Source: Dactylis glomerata (Eukaryota > Streptophyta > Magnoliopsida > Poales > Poaceae). From it: DNA of 64,000 nt. Made by a program: the position numbers and the translations under genes. Under the pieces are notes generated by a model. It was not told where the DNA came from and searched no databases. It was given only the letters and a program-made list of their open reading frames with translations. Positions 10,163 through 21,158 of the stretch are shown piece after piece (position 1 is the stretch's first letter; every line of letters begins with the position of its first letter). The stretch is from contig QXEO01001125.1 of NCBI GenBank assembly GCA_007115705.1, forward strand, positions 496,001 to 560,000. The letters run 5' to 3'.

Positions 10163-12440
10163 TCTACTATATACTAAAAGCACAATACGGGGGTAATGTT
10201 TTCGAGACACCAGGTTAATCCACATCATCACAATTAATTTTGATGGTTGGATCTAATATCTATGGTTAAGATTTTACCAAATAATGTACCTTAGTTTTTC
10301 ATTGTATCACATACACGGTTAAAAAAAGAGAATCTATCTATTAATTCCACAACACGTTCCTCCCATCCAATCTGCCTAAACAGTTAAAAGAAAAATCTAC
10401 TACTCCCATCCCGTGACGTTTCAACTAGCACTTGATCACGTAGGTGAAGCGTCCATTTAAAAAATAATTAAAAAGCAGTCCTTTAAAAGAGGCTAGCTAC
10501 CCAGGATGAAAAAATTAGTTGGTCTCCGTTTAAACAGCCGTACGTGTACGTACTCGCTGAATATGGTACTTCCTCCGACCCATATTACTCTTCGCTAATA
10601 CGGATGTATCTACTACTAAAATGTGTCTAGATACATCTATATTAGTGAAGAGTATTATAGGTTGGAGGAAGTAGCAACAAAGAAAAAACAGCTGATATGT
10701 ACAAAACACAGCCGTGTATATAATACTATAGATTTTTTAGGTTGGAATCATGGTAGCAACAAAGCAAAAAAAAAAAAAACTGGCCGGAACGAGTCAGCAA
10801 CGTGGAGCTGTTAGATATGTGCATGGACTATTTAGAAAAATATTTGTGAAGTGTAAACTGATTGATACGTTGTTTCTATGATTAACACACAAACGAAATA
10901 TTTATTAGACTGCCATCAAATCAATACACTTATAAACACTTGCAGAAAATTAGATTAATAGAATTTTAAGATTAACAAAGTCACAAAATTAGTCACACTA
11001 TCGATAAAACGTCCCTCACACTGAAAATAATTATAGACTTAACAGTACACAAAAGGGTGAGATAACACGGATTCTAGCACAGATGAGAATAGTTTTTACA
11101 TTAAATGAAAACTGCGACTGATGATACACAAGACACTAAACCTTCAAAATTGATGAACATATACAACTGTAAACATTGCACTTTCCGCGGAATATCCCTC
11201 ACACTTCAAATATTTTAGCCTAATGATACATACAACGCTAAGTCACCATAGATACAAGCTTGATATATTTCATATTTAGTACGAGAGATTCTACTTCGAA
11301 TGAAACATGATACCTTTGAAATGTGATGGCAAAGGCTAGGACCTGCTAGATATGGATATTTTAGGAAAAATATGAGATGCAAACTAATCCGTATGCATGT
11401 CATTTTACAAAATTATTTGATTGACATTTGACCAACACACTCATAAACCGCCCTCTAATAGTGGAGAACCATGATCCTCCTATTAATATATCTCAACCGA
11501 TCTCCGGTTGAGCTTCAAAAAGAATAGTTGAGAACCGTGGAATCTTAAGACTAACAAAGTTAGACCATTAGTCACACTACCAATGTGTATGCCCCCACAA
11601 TAATAAATACTATCGGCTTAGTTACACACATGGCTGAGTCAACACAAATTCTTGCAAGGATGAGAGCCTAGATTATTTGGTTAGAGAAGTGGATGTACAA
11701 CATAGCCCCCAGATTCAAGTCTTCACAGACACAAATTTGGGCTTTAATTATTAAAAACATGCCGTAAATAGCGGTTCACAAGACATCAAATTATTAAATT
11801 GGAATCCAAGCCACATAATTATTTTGCATAACACAGCAAATACATATGACTGAATGTGTAGAACCATTGAATGAATACTAGGATAAGTTAGAGAACTTTT
11901 TAAAATGACAAAAAGAATGGCGTTCATGAAAACTTAGAGTCATAATTCTCTATCATCGATTACCGAATACACCCAAAAAAAGAAAATAATATGTCTTCAA
12001 TAGTATATTCATTAAAAAAATAATGGTCAAAATTTCCAATATTTATGTTTTTACATATTTAGTTAATTCTCAGAAACAAGAGGAACATACCTAGAAACAA
12101 GGTAATTCTCACAATATAATGTGGCCTACATATTTAGGGGGATGGACCATTTTATTCTTAATCCGATGTTTTTAATCAAAGTTAACTCTAATCTAAAATC
12201 ATCATGCAAGAACTTCAGTTCTGTTTACATATTAATATTGCTTACATGGGTATTTCAAAATATGATAACAAACATTTGCCTGCAAATTTTAGATTGCCAA
12301 ACACGTTACTCGCATAGGTAATATTTTGCTCAGCAAAACATTTGTGGTAGTTGTAGAATATTTTGTTTTTTTTTTACTTTTTGAACACCCTAAACCTACT
12401 ACAGATGATGCCGTCGCTTTTGAGAGGGCCACCATGCTAG
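10163..12440 (+). mobile_element. Non-autonomous Helitron 1 (2278 bp)
   Basis: It starts TCTACTATATACTAAAAGC after a host A (10162) and ends GCCACCATGCTAG before a host T (12441), the A^T insertion and CTRR ending expected of Helitrons. The subterminal GCCGTCGCTTTTGAGAGGGCC is a decayed hairpin; a better-preserved version, TCGCATTTGCGA, is present in Helitron 3. The interior is AT-rich with no RepHel gene. A nearly identical copy lies at 14744-17022 in different flanking DNA. Confidence 0.85.
10569..10671. mobile_element. Stowaway-like MITE nested in Helitron 1 (103 bp)
   Basis: The termini CTTCCTCCGACCCATATTAC and TATAGGTTGGAGGAAG are inverted and flanked by TA on both sides (10567-10568 and 10672-10673). 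The interior forms long near-palindromic arms. The same insertion is present in Helitron 2 (15150-15252), so it predates the split of the two Helitrons. Confidence 0.8.
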
Positions 12441-12906
12441 TTATAAAAAATGATCAAAAACTAAATTTCAAAATTTAAAAAAAACTTGAACAAAATTACG
12501 CTTGTGCATCTCAACATTCTATGTACATACATGAGCTTTCGGACAAAAAAATTATATAGCATATGTAAAAAGACAAAAAATGTCCCGTCAATAGTTATAT
12601 TGAAGAATATAAATTTGTCCTTTTTACATGGGACAAAAATGTTCTTTTTCCCCCAAAAACTTGTGTACCTGCATAGAATGTCCGGATGTAAATGCGAATA
12701 TTTTTTCTATTTTTTAATATTTTTAATATGTTATCAAACAATAGGTTCATGTGCAATAGGGAGCCGAAATGAATTTCCGTTACTCGCTATGTCTCTCTAC
12801 CTTAATTAAGCTAATTCTTGCTATTTATTGAATTTGTTTCGTCCGATCCGCCCTTTAGCATATACACGGCATGCTAGATTTATCTAACAATAGCCCATGC
12901 TTGATG
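12441..12906. other. AT-rich intergenic stretch, nothing recognised
   Basis: It follows the Helitron 1 terminus. Short ORFs such as 12486-12809 are low-complexity and lack any recognisable domain. Confidence 0.4.
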
Positions 12907-13140
12907 AGTTAACTAAAGATTCATTTTACTATGCTTTTAATTTTTAATATTGGTTGAAACAACAATTAACATGATATATTTATTGGTTTCATGTAGTAAA
13001 AAACTCACAATTCAATTCTGTTTTGCAGAAAATAACTGAAGGTAGGTCCACGGTGTACTTTCAATGGGGAAGTCACATAGTGGACTATTGGAGGGTGCAA
13101 ACTGATACCTGGCAATTGTTTAACCTTATGAAGCAAAACT
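12907..13140. repeat. Block U2, second copy of the upstream block
   Basis: It aligns with 7085-7290 (see that entry). No TATA box or glycine-rich frame follows it; instead block D2 begins about 170 bp later. Confidence 0.55.
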
Positions 13141-13193
13141 GCTATTTGCAATAGTATTATTCCCAAAATACATGCATGCCATAAATGGATTTC

Positions 13194-13195
<2 letters not shown>

Positions 13196-13231
<36 letters not shown>
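13196..13231. repeat. (GA)n microsatellite, about 36 bp
   Basis: An uninterrupted GA dinucleotide run between blocks U2 and D2. Confidence 0.95.
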
Positions 13232-13235
<4 letters not shown>

Positions 13236-13309
13236 TGCCTCAAACCTCTAGAACATTATTCAGTTTGTTTCAGGCTTTAGGTCTTTGTTGGGCTACGATG
13301 AATGTCACA

Positions 13310-14440
13310 TTCAACCTTAAGATTATTATCTTTATGCACTAAGGATTAAGGACTATAATTCGATCTTGATCGGAGAAGAAAGTGTGAATCTATGTTCCAT
13401 CATATCTTTCACCATTGATACACTATCCCAAGAGACTATTTCCACAAAGTTGTGCCGAGAATTTTCCAATGCATAGGTGGTCTGAGCAATTATTTTTGGG
13501 TGCCAATTTGGACATACACATGTCTCATCAATCAGCTCTTGAGGTGGTTCCAAATTTAGTTGTTGGATGATTGGTCATCATTGTTATTCATGAACAAATT
13601 TCTTTAGTGCAAACATAATCAAGTGTACATCTATGCAGTCCATTAATTACCATAGATATTCACCCAGTTCAAATGTACACCATGTATTACATTGCTTCTG
13701 GGTAGCTTGGAGCCATGATTTACTCGTCTCATCTATATCGAGTTTTATCAACTATTTCATAAAGCAAACAAATGTAATGTTTCGTCATTAATCATGAAAT
13801 ATTTTATTATACTGGAGGCATACATTTCATGTGCACATCACACTTATTTGATATTTCTAGATATATTGCAAGGCACAACAACCATATTAATACTCTTTTA
13901 GGAAAATTCATTTGTCTTTATAAAAAAAGAGGAAAATTTATTTTTACATTGTCTAACTTGATATCACGAGGCTCATATTAGTGTGTTAGTAGTTTAGCGA
14001 TCACATATCACTTAAATCGCCAGAAATTTGAGACCACAAAAGTGTTAAAAGTTCTAGGATATGTGTGAGACAAATGTTGCTCGATATTTTGATTCCAAAC
14101 ATGAACCAAACAAACTTCAAAATCATATTCTAAATTAATCAACCTCTTTGTCACAGCAAAAAAAAACATACACAAATATGAAAATCACTGTACACATATA
14201 GGCATGCATTTCAAATCCCCATCAACCAAATGTTCAAATCTTAATTGGGTAAAGATGTCTGGCATGTTGACGGTATGAGTAAAAAAATCGTTTTGGGAAC
14301 TCGTCACAGTTCACTGGAATTTCTCCATGAGAGATGTTTTTTTGGCTGATTTCTAAAAAGTAAATTGATTCTATCTGCTGAAATCAAAACTGAATGTTGT
14401 ACCCTCTGATCCAACTAGCTAGGGTGTGGGGCTCGCACAT
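13310..14440. repeat. Block D2, longest copy of the locus-specific repeat
   Basis: Its first 430 bp align with 4311-4777, and most of its length aligns with 35720-36780. Landmarks shared with the latter include TTGGATGATTGGTCATCA, the GTGCACATCAC segment near 13825, GGCTCATATTAGTGTG near 13970, and CTGATCCAACTAGCTAGG near 14407. It appears to be ancient segmental duplication without coding content. Confidence 0.6.
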
Positions 14441-14743
14441 TGATAGTAGTTTTTTTTTTGAACAGGTTGATAGTAGTATAGAACGGCCATCCCACACGAC
14501 CGAAAGGGGTCTCACATATGGTTGGAAAAACTGTCTCTATCGAAGGCTGTGCTATGAGGCCTCCAAACGCAGACGACCTGTGTGCGATGGACCTTGACGT
14601 ACACACGAACAAAGAAACCATACCGTGGGGTAATGATAGCAACTATACACATGACCAAATTGTTGATTCATATATAAAAATGACTGGATGCATTATTTTA
14701 TTGTTTCAAACTCCTTATTGAAAAAAGCATATCTATCTATCTA
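14441..14743. other. Intergenic stretch ending in an (ATCT)n run at the Helitron 2 insertion site
   Basis: Short overlapping ORFs occur here (such as 14518-14721) without recognisable domains. An ATCT-type simple repeat (about 14730-14746) runs into the Helitron start. Confidence 0.4.
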
Positions 14744-17022
14744 TCTACTATATACTAAAAGCACAATACGGGGGTTATGTTTTCGAGACACCAGGTTAAT
14801 CCACATCATCACAATTAATTTTGATGGTTGGATCTAATATCTATGGTTAAGATTTTACCAAATAACGTACCTTAGTTTTTCATTGTATCACGTACATGGT
14901 TAAAAAAAGAGAATCTATCTCTTAATTCCACAACACGTTTCTCCAATCCAATCTGCCTAAACAGTTAAAAGAAAAATCTACTACTCCCATCCCGTGACGT
15001 TTCAACTAGCACTTGGTCACGTAGGTGAAGCGTCCATTTAAAAAATAATTAAAAAGCAGTCCTTTAAAAGAGGCTAGCTACCCAGGATGAAAAAATTAGT
15101 TGGTCTCCGTTTAAACAGCCGTACGTGTACGTACTCGCTGAACATGGTACTTCCTCCGACCCATATTACTCTTCGCTAATACGGATGTATCTACTACTAA
15201 AATGTGTCTAGATACATCTATATTAGTGAAGAGTATTATAGGTTGGAGGAAGTAGTAACAAAGAAAAAACAGATGATATGTATAAAACACAGCCGTGTAT
15301 ATAATACTATAGATTTTTTAGGTTGGAATCATGGTAGCAACAAAGCAAAAAAAAAAAAAAACTGGCCGGAACGAGTCAGCAACGTGGAGCTGTTAGATAT
15401 GTGCATGGACTATTTAGAAAAATATTTGTGAAGTGTAAACTGATTGATACGTTGTTTCTATGATTAACACACAAACGAAATATTTATTAGACTGCCATCA
15501 AATCAATACACTTATAAAACACTTGCAGAAAATTAGATTAATAAAATTTTAAGATTAACAAAGTCACAAAATTAGTCACACTATCGATAAAACGTCCCTC
15601 ACACTGAAAATAATTATAGACTTAACAGTACACAAAAGGGTGAGATAACACGGATTCTAGCACATATGAGAATAGTTTTTACATTAAATGAAAACTGCGA
15701 CTGATGATACACAAGACACTAAACCTTCAAAATTGATGAAGATATACAACTGTAAACATTGCACTTTCCGCGGAATATCCCTCACACTTCAAACATTTTA
15801 GCCTAATGATACATACAACGCTAAGTCACCATAGATACAAGCTTGATATATTTCATATTTAGTAAGAGAGATTCTACTTGGAATGAAACATGATACCTTT
15901 GAAATGTGATGGCAAAGGCTAGGACCTGCTAGATATGGATATTTTAGGAAAAGTATGAGATGCAAACTAATCCGTATGCATGTCATTTTACAAAATTATT
16001 TGATTGACATTTGACCAACACACTCATAAACCGCCCTCTGATAGTTGAGAACCATGATCCTCCTATTAATATATCTCAACCGATCTCCGGTTGACCTTCA
16101 AAAAGAATAGTTGAGAACCGTGGAATCTTAAGACTAACAAAGTTAGACCATTAGTCACACTACCAATGTGTATGCCCCCACAATAATAAATACTATCGGC
16201 TTAGTTACACACATGGCTGAGTCAACACAAATTCTTGCAAGGATGAGAGCCTAGATTATTTGGTTAGAGAAGTGGATGTACAACATAGCCCCCAGATTCA
16301 AGTCTTCACAGACACAAATTTGGGCTTTAATTATTAAAAACATGCCGTAAATAGCGGTTCACAAGACATCAAATTATTAAATTGGAATCCAAGCCACATA
16401 ATTATTTTGCATAACACATCAAATACATATGACTGAATGTGTAGAACCATTGAATGAATACTAGGATAAGTTAGAGAACTTTTTAAAATGACAAAAAAAT
16501 GGCGTTCATGAAAACTTAGAGTCATAATTCTCTATCATCGATTACCGAATACACCCAAAAAAAGAAAATAATATGTCTTCAATAGTATATTCATTTAAAA
16601 AATAATGGTCAAAATTTCCAATATTTATGTTTTTATATATTTAGTTAATTCTCAGAAACAAGAGGAACATACCTAGAAACAAGGTAATTCTCACAATATA
16701 ATGTGGCCTACATATTTAGGGGGATGGACCATTTTATTCTTAATCCGATGTTTTTAATCAAAGTTAAGTCTAATCTGAAATCATCATGCAAGAACTTCAG
16801 TTCTGTTTACATATTAATATTGCTTACATGGGTATTTCAAAATATGATAACAAACATTTGCCTGCAAATTTTAGATTGCCAAACACGTTACTCGCATAGG
16901 TAATATTTTGTTTAGCAAAACATTTGTGGTAGTTGTAGAATATTTTTTTTTTTTTTTACTTTTTGAACACCCTAAACCTACTACAGATGATGCCGTCGCT
17001 TTTGAGAGGGCCACCATGCTAG
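14744..17022 (+). mobile_element. Non-autonomous Helitron 2 (2279 bp), near-identical to Helitron 1
   Basis: It starts TCTACTATATACTAAAAGC after A (14743) and ends CATGCTAG before T (17023). Alignment by eye with 10163-12440 shows only scattered single-base differences and a few 1-base length changes in homopolymers. The flanks are unrelated to those of Helitron 1, so the pair arose by transposition rather than local segmental duplication. Its 3' end abuts the truncated LINE. Confidence 0.85.
15150..15252. mobile_element. Stowaway-like MITE nested in Helitron 2
   Basis: This is the same insertion as 10569-10671, with TA flanks at 15148-15149 and 15253-15254. It was carried along when the Helitron copied itself. 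Confidence 0.8.
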
Positions 17023-17023
17023 T

Positions 17024-18259
17024 TAACTAAATGATACCTCTTTGTACCATCAATTTCCTGCCACACCATCCTTTTCCTGTGAATATCTGCTCTATGTATA
17101 AAACCTTTTGGAGCTTCCAGAAAGGAAAGCATATATAGGCATATACTAGTCAGGCATGCATTCACCAACGTAACTCTATCTCCTATTGAAAGCAAATTAC
17201 CTTTCCAGCTAGCAATTTTTTTAGAAAACTTTTCCTCAACTGGTATCCATTGAGACACAACAAGTTTTTTCTCATCTACAGGCATACCCAAATATTCATG
17301 GGCAGCTCAGCAGTAGGACAAGTGAAAATCTCACTATACCTTTGTGCTATTTATTTAGCATTGCCCAAACAGAATATTTCACTTTTGTGAAAATTAATCT
17401 TAAGGCCTGAGATTTGTTCAAAAAGGCACAATATATATTTCACATTCCTTGCATTTTCCAAATCATCTTCCAACAATAAGATGGTATCATCAGCATATTG
17501 GAGTATAGAAATGCCTCCATCTATTAAATGTGGAACCAGACCTTTGACCAATCCCTCTTCTTGCCCTTTCTTCATAAGTGAAGCAAGTCCATCTCCAACC
17601 ACATCAAAAAGAAGTGGAGATAAAGGATCCCCCTGCCTGACCCCAGCAAAAGTAGGGAAATATGGTGCAATTTCATTATTCACTCTAATCGCCACTCTTC
17701 CTCCTTTGACCACCTTCATTACCCAATCACGGAAAGTATCTCCAAACCCTTTCAATTGCATCACCTGGTAAAGGAAAGCCCAATTTACTTTGTCATATGC
17801 CTTCTCAAAATCTATTTTGAAAAGGACACCCGACATTTTCTTACGATGAATCTCATGAATTGTTTCATGAAGTATCACAATTCCTTCCATAATGAATCTA
17901 TCTCTGATAAAAGCTGTCTGAGTATCAGTAATTACCTTATGAATTATTAGCCCCAACCTGACTGCCAAAATTTTCATTAGTATTTTGTAACTAACATTTA
18001 GCAGACAGATTGGTCTAAATTTTTGAATCACATCTGCATCTGGAACCTTTGGAATGAGAGAAATGACCTCATGGTTTAATCTCTCAATATTCAACTGACC
18101 AGAATGAAATTTATCCAGCATTTCTTTCAAATCATGTTTGATGCAGTCCCAAAATTTCTGATAGAACTCAGCTGGGAACCCATCAGGTCCAACTGCTTTA
18201 TCATGTTTCAGATCATCAATAATTTCCTTGATCTCCTCTAGAGAAGAAGGTTTAATCAA
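17024..18259 (-). pseudogene. LINE ORF2 reverse transcriptase domain (truncated)
   Basis: The open frame 18259-17351 (302 residues) shows the non-LTR RT blocks in order: KAVGPDGFPAEFY, RPICLLNVSYK, the DTQTAFIRDR block, KIDFEKAYDKVNW, GVRQGDPLSPLLF and the catalytic QYADDTILL, then GLKINFHKSE. All catalytic aspartates (FEKAYD and YADD) are intact. After a frame break, the thumb continues at 17291-17024 (GMPVDEKKL, the PVEEKFSKKIASWKGNLLS segment). RNase H-like and zf-RVT regions are missing because the sequence ends at Helitron 2. An in-frame TAG near 18260 separates this from the linker. Confidence 0.9.
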
Positions 18260-18262
18260 ATT

Positions 18263-18733
18263 CTATCTATCCTCTTCACTCAGTTGATTGCAAATTACCC
18301 CATCCATTTTCAGAGAGGTAACAGGAGAAGGTCCAAAAAGCTTTTTGTAAAAATCTGTTACATGCTTAATTAGCTCAGTCTCCCCCAAAATCTCCTCTCC
18401 ATTATGATGAAGCACTGAAATGTGATTTTTCTTTTTCCTGCCACTAGCCTTTAAGTGAAAATATTTTGTGTTGCCATCTCCCTCTTTCAAATCTTTTTCC
18501 TTTGCTCTCTGTCTCCACTTTATTTCTTCATCTCTCAAAAGCTTCTTAATTCTTTTATGCATATCAATTTGCATCTCCTTCTCCTGCACACTAAGTGGAG
18601 TGTGTTCCTCCTTCTTATCCAAAGCATCCATCTTATCTAACAGCATTTTCTTCTCTTTTCTATAAGCCCCTTCCACATTTATATGCCAACCTTTAATATG
18701 TCTTCTCAGTCTTCTCATTTTTTTTCCTGCCAC
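18263..18733 (-). pseudogene. LINE ORF2 linker between endonuclease and RT
   Basis: A lysine-rich 156-residue frame contains RAKEKDLKEGDGNTKYFH, ASGRKKKNHISVL and a FYKKLFG segment near its end. These are typical of plant L1 ORF2 between the endonuclease and the RT palm. It overlaps the end of the endonuclease frame (18715-18733) at a poly-A run encoding WQEKK / KKMRRL. This marks a single frameshift that broke a continuous ORF2. Confidence 0.85.
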
Positions 18734-19554
18734 TTATCAATATCAAATTTATGATAAGTATTGGCAGTCCAGCTTTCCTTTACAATCTCCTCAAAGCCTT
18801 CTCTCTCCATCCAGCAATTTTCATATCTAAATGAATTACTGTAAGGAGGTGTAGCTCCATATTTTAGCAACAGTGGTACATGATCTAAAATATCCCTATT
18901 CATACCTGTAACCACTGCCAAAGGAAAAGATTGATCCCACTCAGAAGTAATTAGAACTCTGTCTAGTTTCTCAAAAGTTGGATCAGGCAAATTATTCGTC
19001 CAAGTATATTGTCTGCCCAAAAGTTTAATCTCTTTCAATCCATTCACCTCAATGATGGAATTAAAGATGTGACTCCACCTGGGTAATATACATGGTTTAT
19101 TTTTCTCAGATGTTTTCCTGATGATATTAAAATCACCCCCTGTAACAGCAGCTCCTGTGAATTTATTACACAACTGTGCAAATTCTGCCAGGAAATCATC
19201 CTTATACTCCACCTGGGCTGGACCATAAACAACTACCAAATGCCAGCATAGTCTAGACACTTTGTCAGACAGCTACATCCTGATAAAATGTTTGCCAGTT
19301 TCAGTTTCTAACGCCTCATGCAAATCAGAATCCACACCTAGTAATAACCCACCAGATCTTCCAATTGGAGGTATATTTTCCCAAACAAAATTTCTATTAC
19401 CAGATATTTTTTTAAGCCAATTAGGAGTAAAGTTGCTTTTTATGGTCTCACATAGACCAATAAAACAAACTCCCTCTTCCCTAATTGTTTCTCTCAGGAA
19501 CCTTTGTTTGTCAGGGTGTTCCACTCCCCTGATATTAACAAAGCACCCTGTCAT
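18715..19554 (-). pseudogene. LINE ORF2 apurinic/apyrimidinic endonuclease domain
   Basis: Two frames, 19554-19273 and 19260-18715, lie in the same phase and are separated by one TAG (19270-19272). Endonuclease/exonuclease/phosphatase motifs are visible: NIRG, LCET, VVYGP, GGDFNI, EKLDRVLI and LDHVPL (the usual SDHxPL with S replaced by L but D and H kept). In L1 elements this domain nicks the target to prime reverse transcription. The ATG at 19554-19552 overlaps the ORF1 stop as ATGA. Confidence 0.9.
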
Positions 19555-20942
19555 TGATTAACCTTTGGGGGTCTCCCCCTTTTCTTTTTAACCAGCTCAA
19601 CCCTGAAAATAGGGGAGCACAGTTTGACAATTTCATTAGCTGGTTTGCTTAACTGAGTCCTACTAGGACTAGTATACATTTCCAGCTCATCATTACTATC
19701 CTCATCCATATCATCAACCATTTCTGTTACTTGAGTAAACATATCAAGATTTGTTGGAGGTACTAACTCTTTGTTTTTCATACTCTCATCATAAACAATT
19801 TTCCTAGTGTTCTCAAGGTTTTTAATAACAGAAACAATGGAATAATCTTCCCCTCCTTTACTAGAAACTACTCCTAGTTTATAATTCATATCAAGAAGAA
19901 CTTCATCAGAAGAATTCAGTACAGTCAAAGTAGTATCATTACCTAGAATTTCATTTTTCTTTGCTGTCCTCTTCATTGCCAACTCAGTCCTATCAGCATC
20001 TTCCTGTTCTTTCAGTCTTGAGCATCTCCTGGGCTCCTCCAGTGTAGCTTTGTTCTTGGTTTTCTCATGCTCCATCTTGACAGCAATCAGCTCCTCACTT
20101 GATTTGGAAACCGCAGTAATCTTGTTAACTTTTGTCGTAAATGACTCCTGTGACTCAAGAACATCATCTTCATCTTGATCTCCCAGCTTATCCTGGCTGT
20201 CCTCAAAGTCAATGAGCTCTTCTTCCCTTTCTTCTTCTTCCTTTTCTGCTTCAACTGTCACCTTTTGCATCATATCAACTGCCACTTCATTATTGATCAC
20301 TTCCTTTTCCTCTGTCAGCTTCTCTCCAATTTCCTGAGATTGGCTCTCATTATCAATCACCATTTCCTCCTCCTTTTTCTTCTCACTATCCCTTGCATCA
20401 GAATTTCTGTTGCTATTTTTAGTCTCATCAGTTGAGGCCTTGAGCTTTTTGGCTGCCCTAGCCTGCTCTTCTTCATCCACCATTTGCACTGTATCACTTG
20501 GTTTCTGAACCTCATTTGCCACAGGCTCCACCTCATCCAAAGTACCCTCATCAAGAATTCTTTCAATGGAAAATGTGGTGTTATACATCCAAGGTTTAAC
20601 AACAAATTTCTACGCCATGGGAAATTTCTTGATGCTTCTCACATCAACCTGGAACCTCACCACATCAAAATCTGCCAGTATCTGCATATCCACATCATCT
20701 ACTGCTCCAATCAAAGACCCTACTTCACAAATTCCTTTGTAATGTTTAACTTCATCTGGAACTCCTTCTGCCCTAGCCCAAATTGAGTAAAGCATGCCTA
20801 CTGGAACAACCTTCTTGGAAACTAAGGACACTTTGATATAAGCACCAGTACCCTTCAACCTGAACTCATCAAACTCCATCATCATTTTTAATTTCTCCAC
20901 ACTTGGAAATTGCACCACAAAATCTTTCCCCTTCTCAACCAC
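19551..20942 (-). pseudogene. LINE ORF1 protein remnant, acidic with C-terminal AT-hook-like motif
   Basis: The N-terminal frame (20942-20610) contains VVQFPSVEKLKMMMEF, KVVPVGMLYSIWARAEGVP and GAVDDVDMQILADFDVVRF. This resembles the RNA-binding N-terminal domain (DUF4283 type) of plant L1 ORF1. After an in-frame TAG the same frame continues (20588-19551) as a long Glu/Lys-rich, probably disordered or coiled region and ends KKKRGRPPKVNQ. RGRP is the core of an AT-hook, a minor-groove DNA-binding motif. No CCHC zinc knuckle is seen. The protein would bind LINE RNA in the ribonucleoprotein. Confidence 0.75.
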
Positions 20943-21158
20943 TTTCCAAGTCCATTGCCACTAAAACTGCTCAATTAAACCACCATACAAAGTAGTAGCA
21001 GTCAGATAGCCACTCACCACTTGGATTAAACCAAGGGCAGACTCCTTAGTATTCTTCTTCTCTGTTCTAACTTGCTAAGCAGAGAAAAAACCCAAATCAG
21101 GATCAGCCAGGCCAACAGCCGGCATTACTGGTTTGGGCTGATTTGGCCACACACACCT

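Larger units (their letters stand above)
17023..21158 (-). mobile_element. L1-type plant LINE, truncated at both ends by Helitron termini
   Basis: On the minus strand it holds, in order, an ORF1 remnant (20942-19551), an apurinic endonuclease domain (19554-18715), a linker (18733-18263), a reverse transcriptase (18259-17351) and the start of the RT thumb (17291-17024), ending at GTKRYHLVN. The remaining ORF2 C-terminus, 3' UTR and poly(A) are absent. Upstream, ORF1-like sequence continues with breaks to the edge of Helitron 3. The damage is light (in-frame stops at about 20610, 19270 and 18260 and one poly-A frameshift), so this is a fairly young but dead copy. Confidence 0.88.

Noticed and set aside
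13196..13231. (GA)n run considered as a regulatory GAGA element
   Set aside because: No gene nearby; simple microsatellite is enough explanation.
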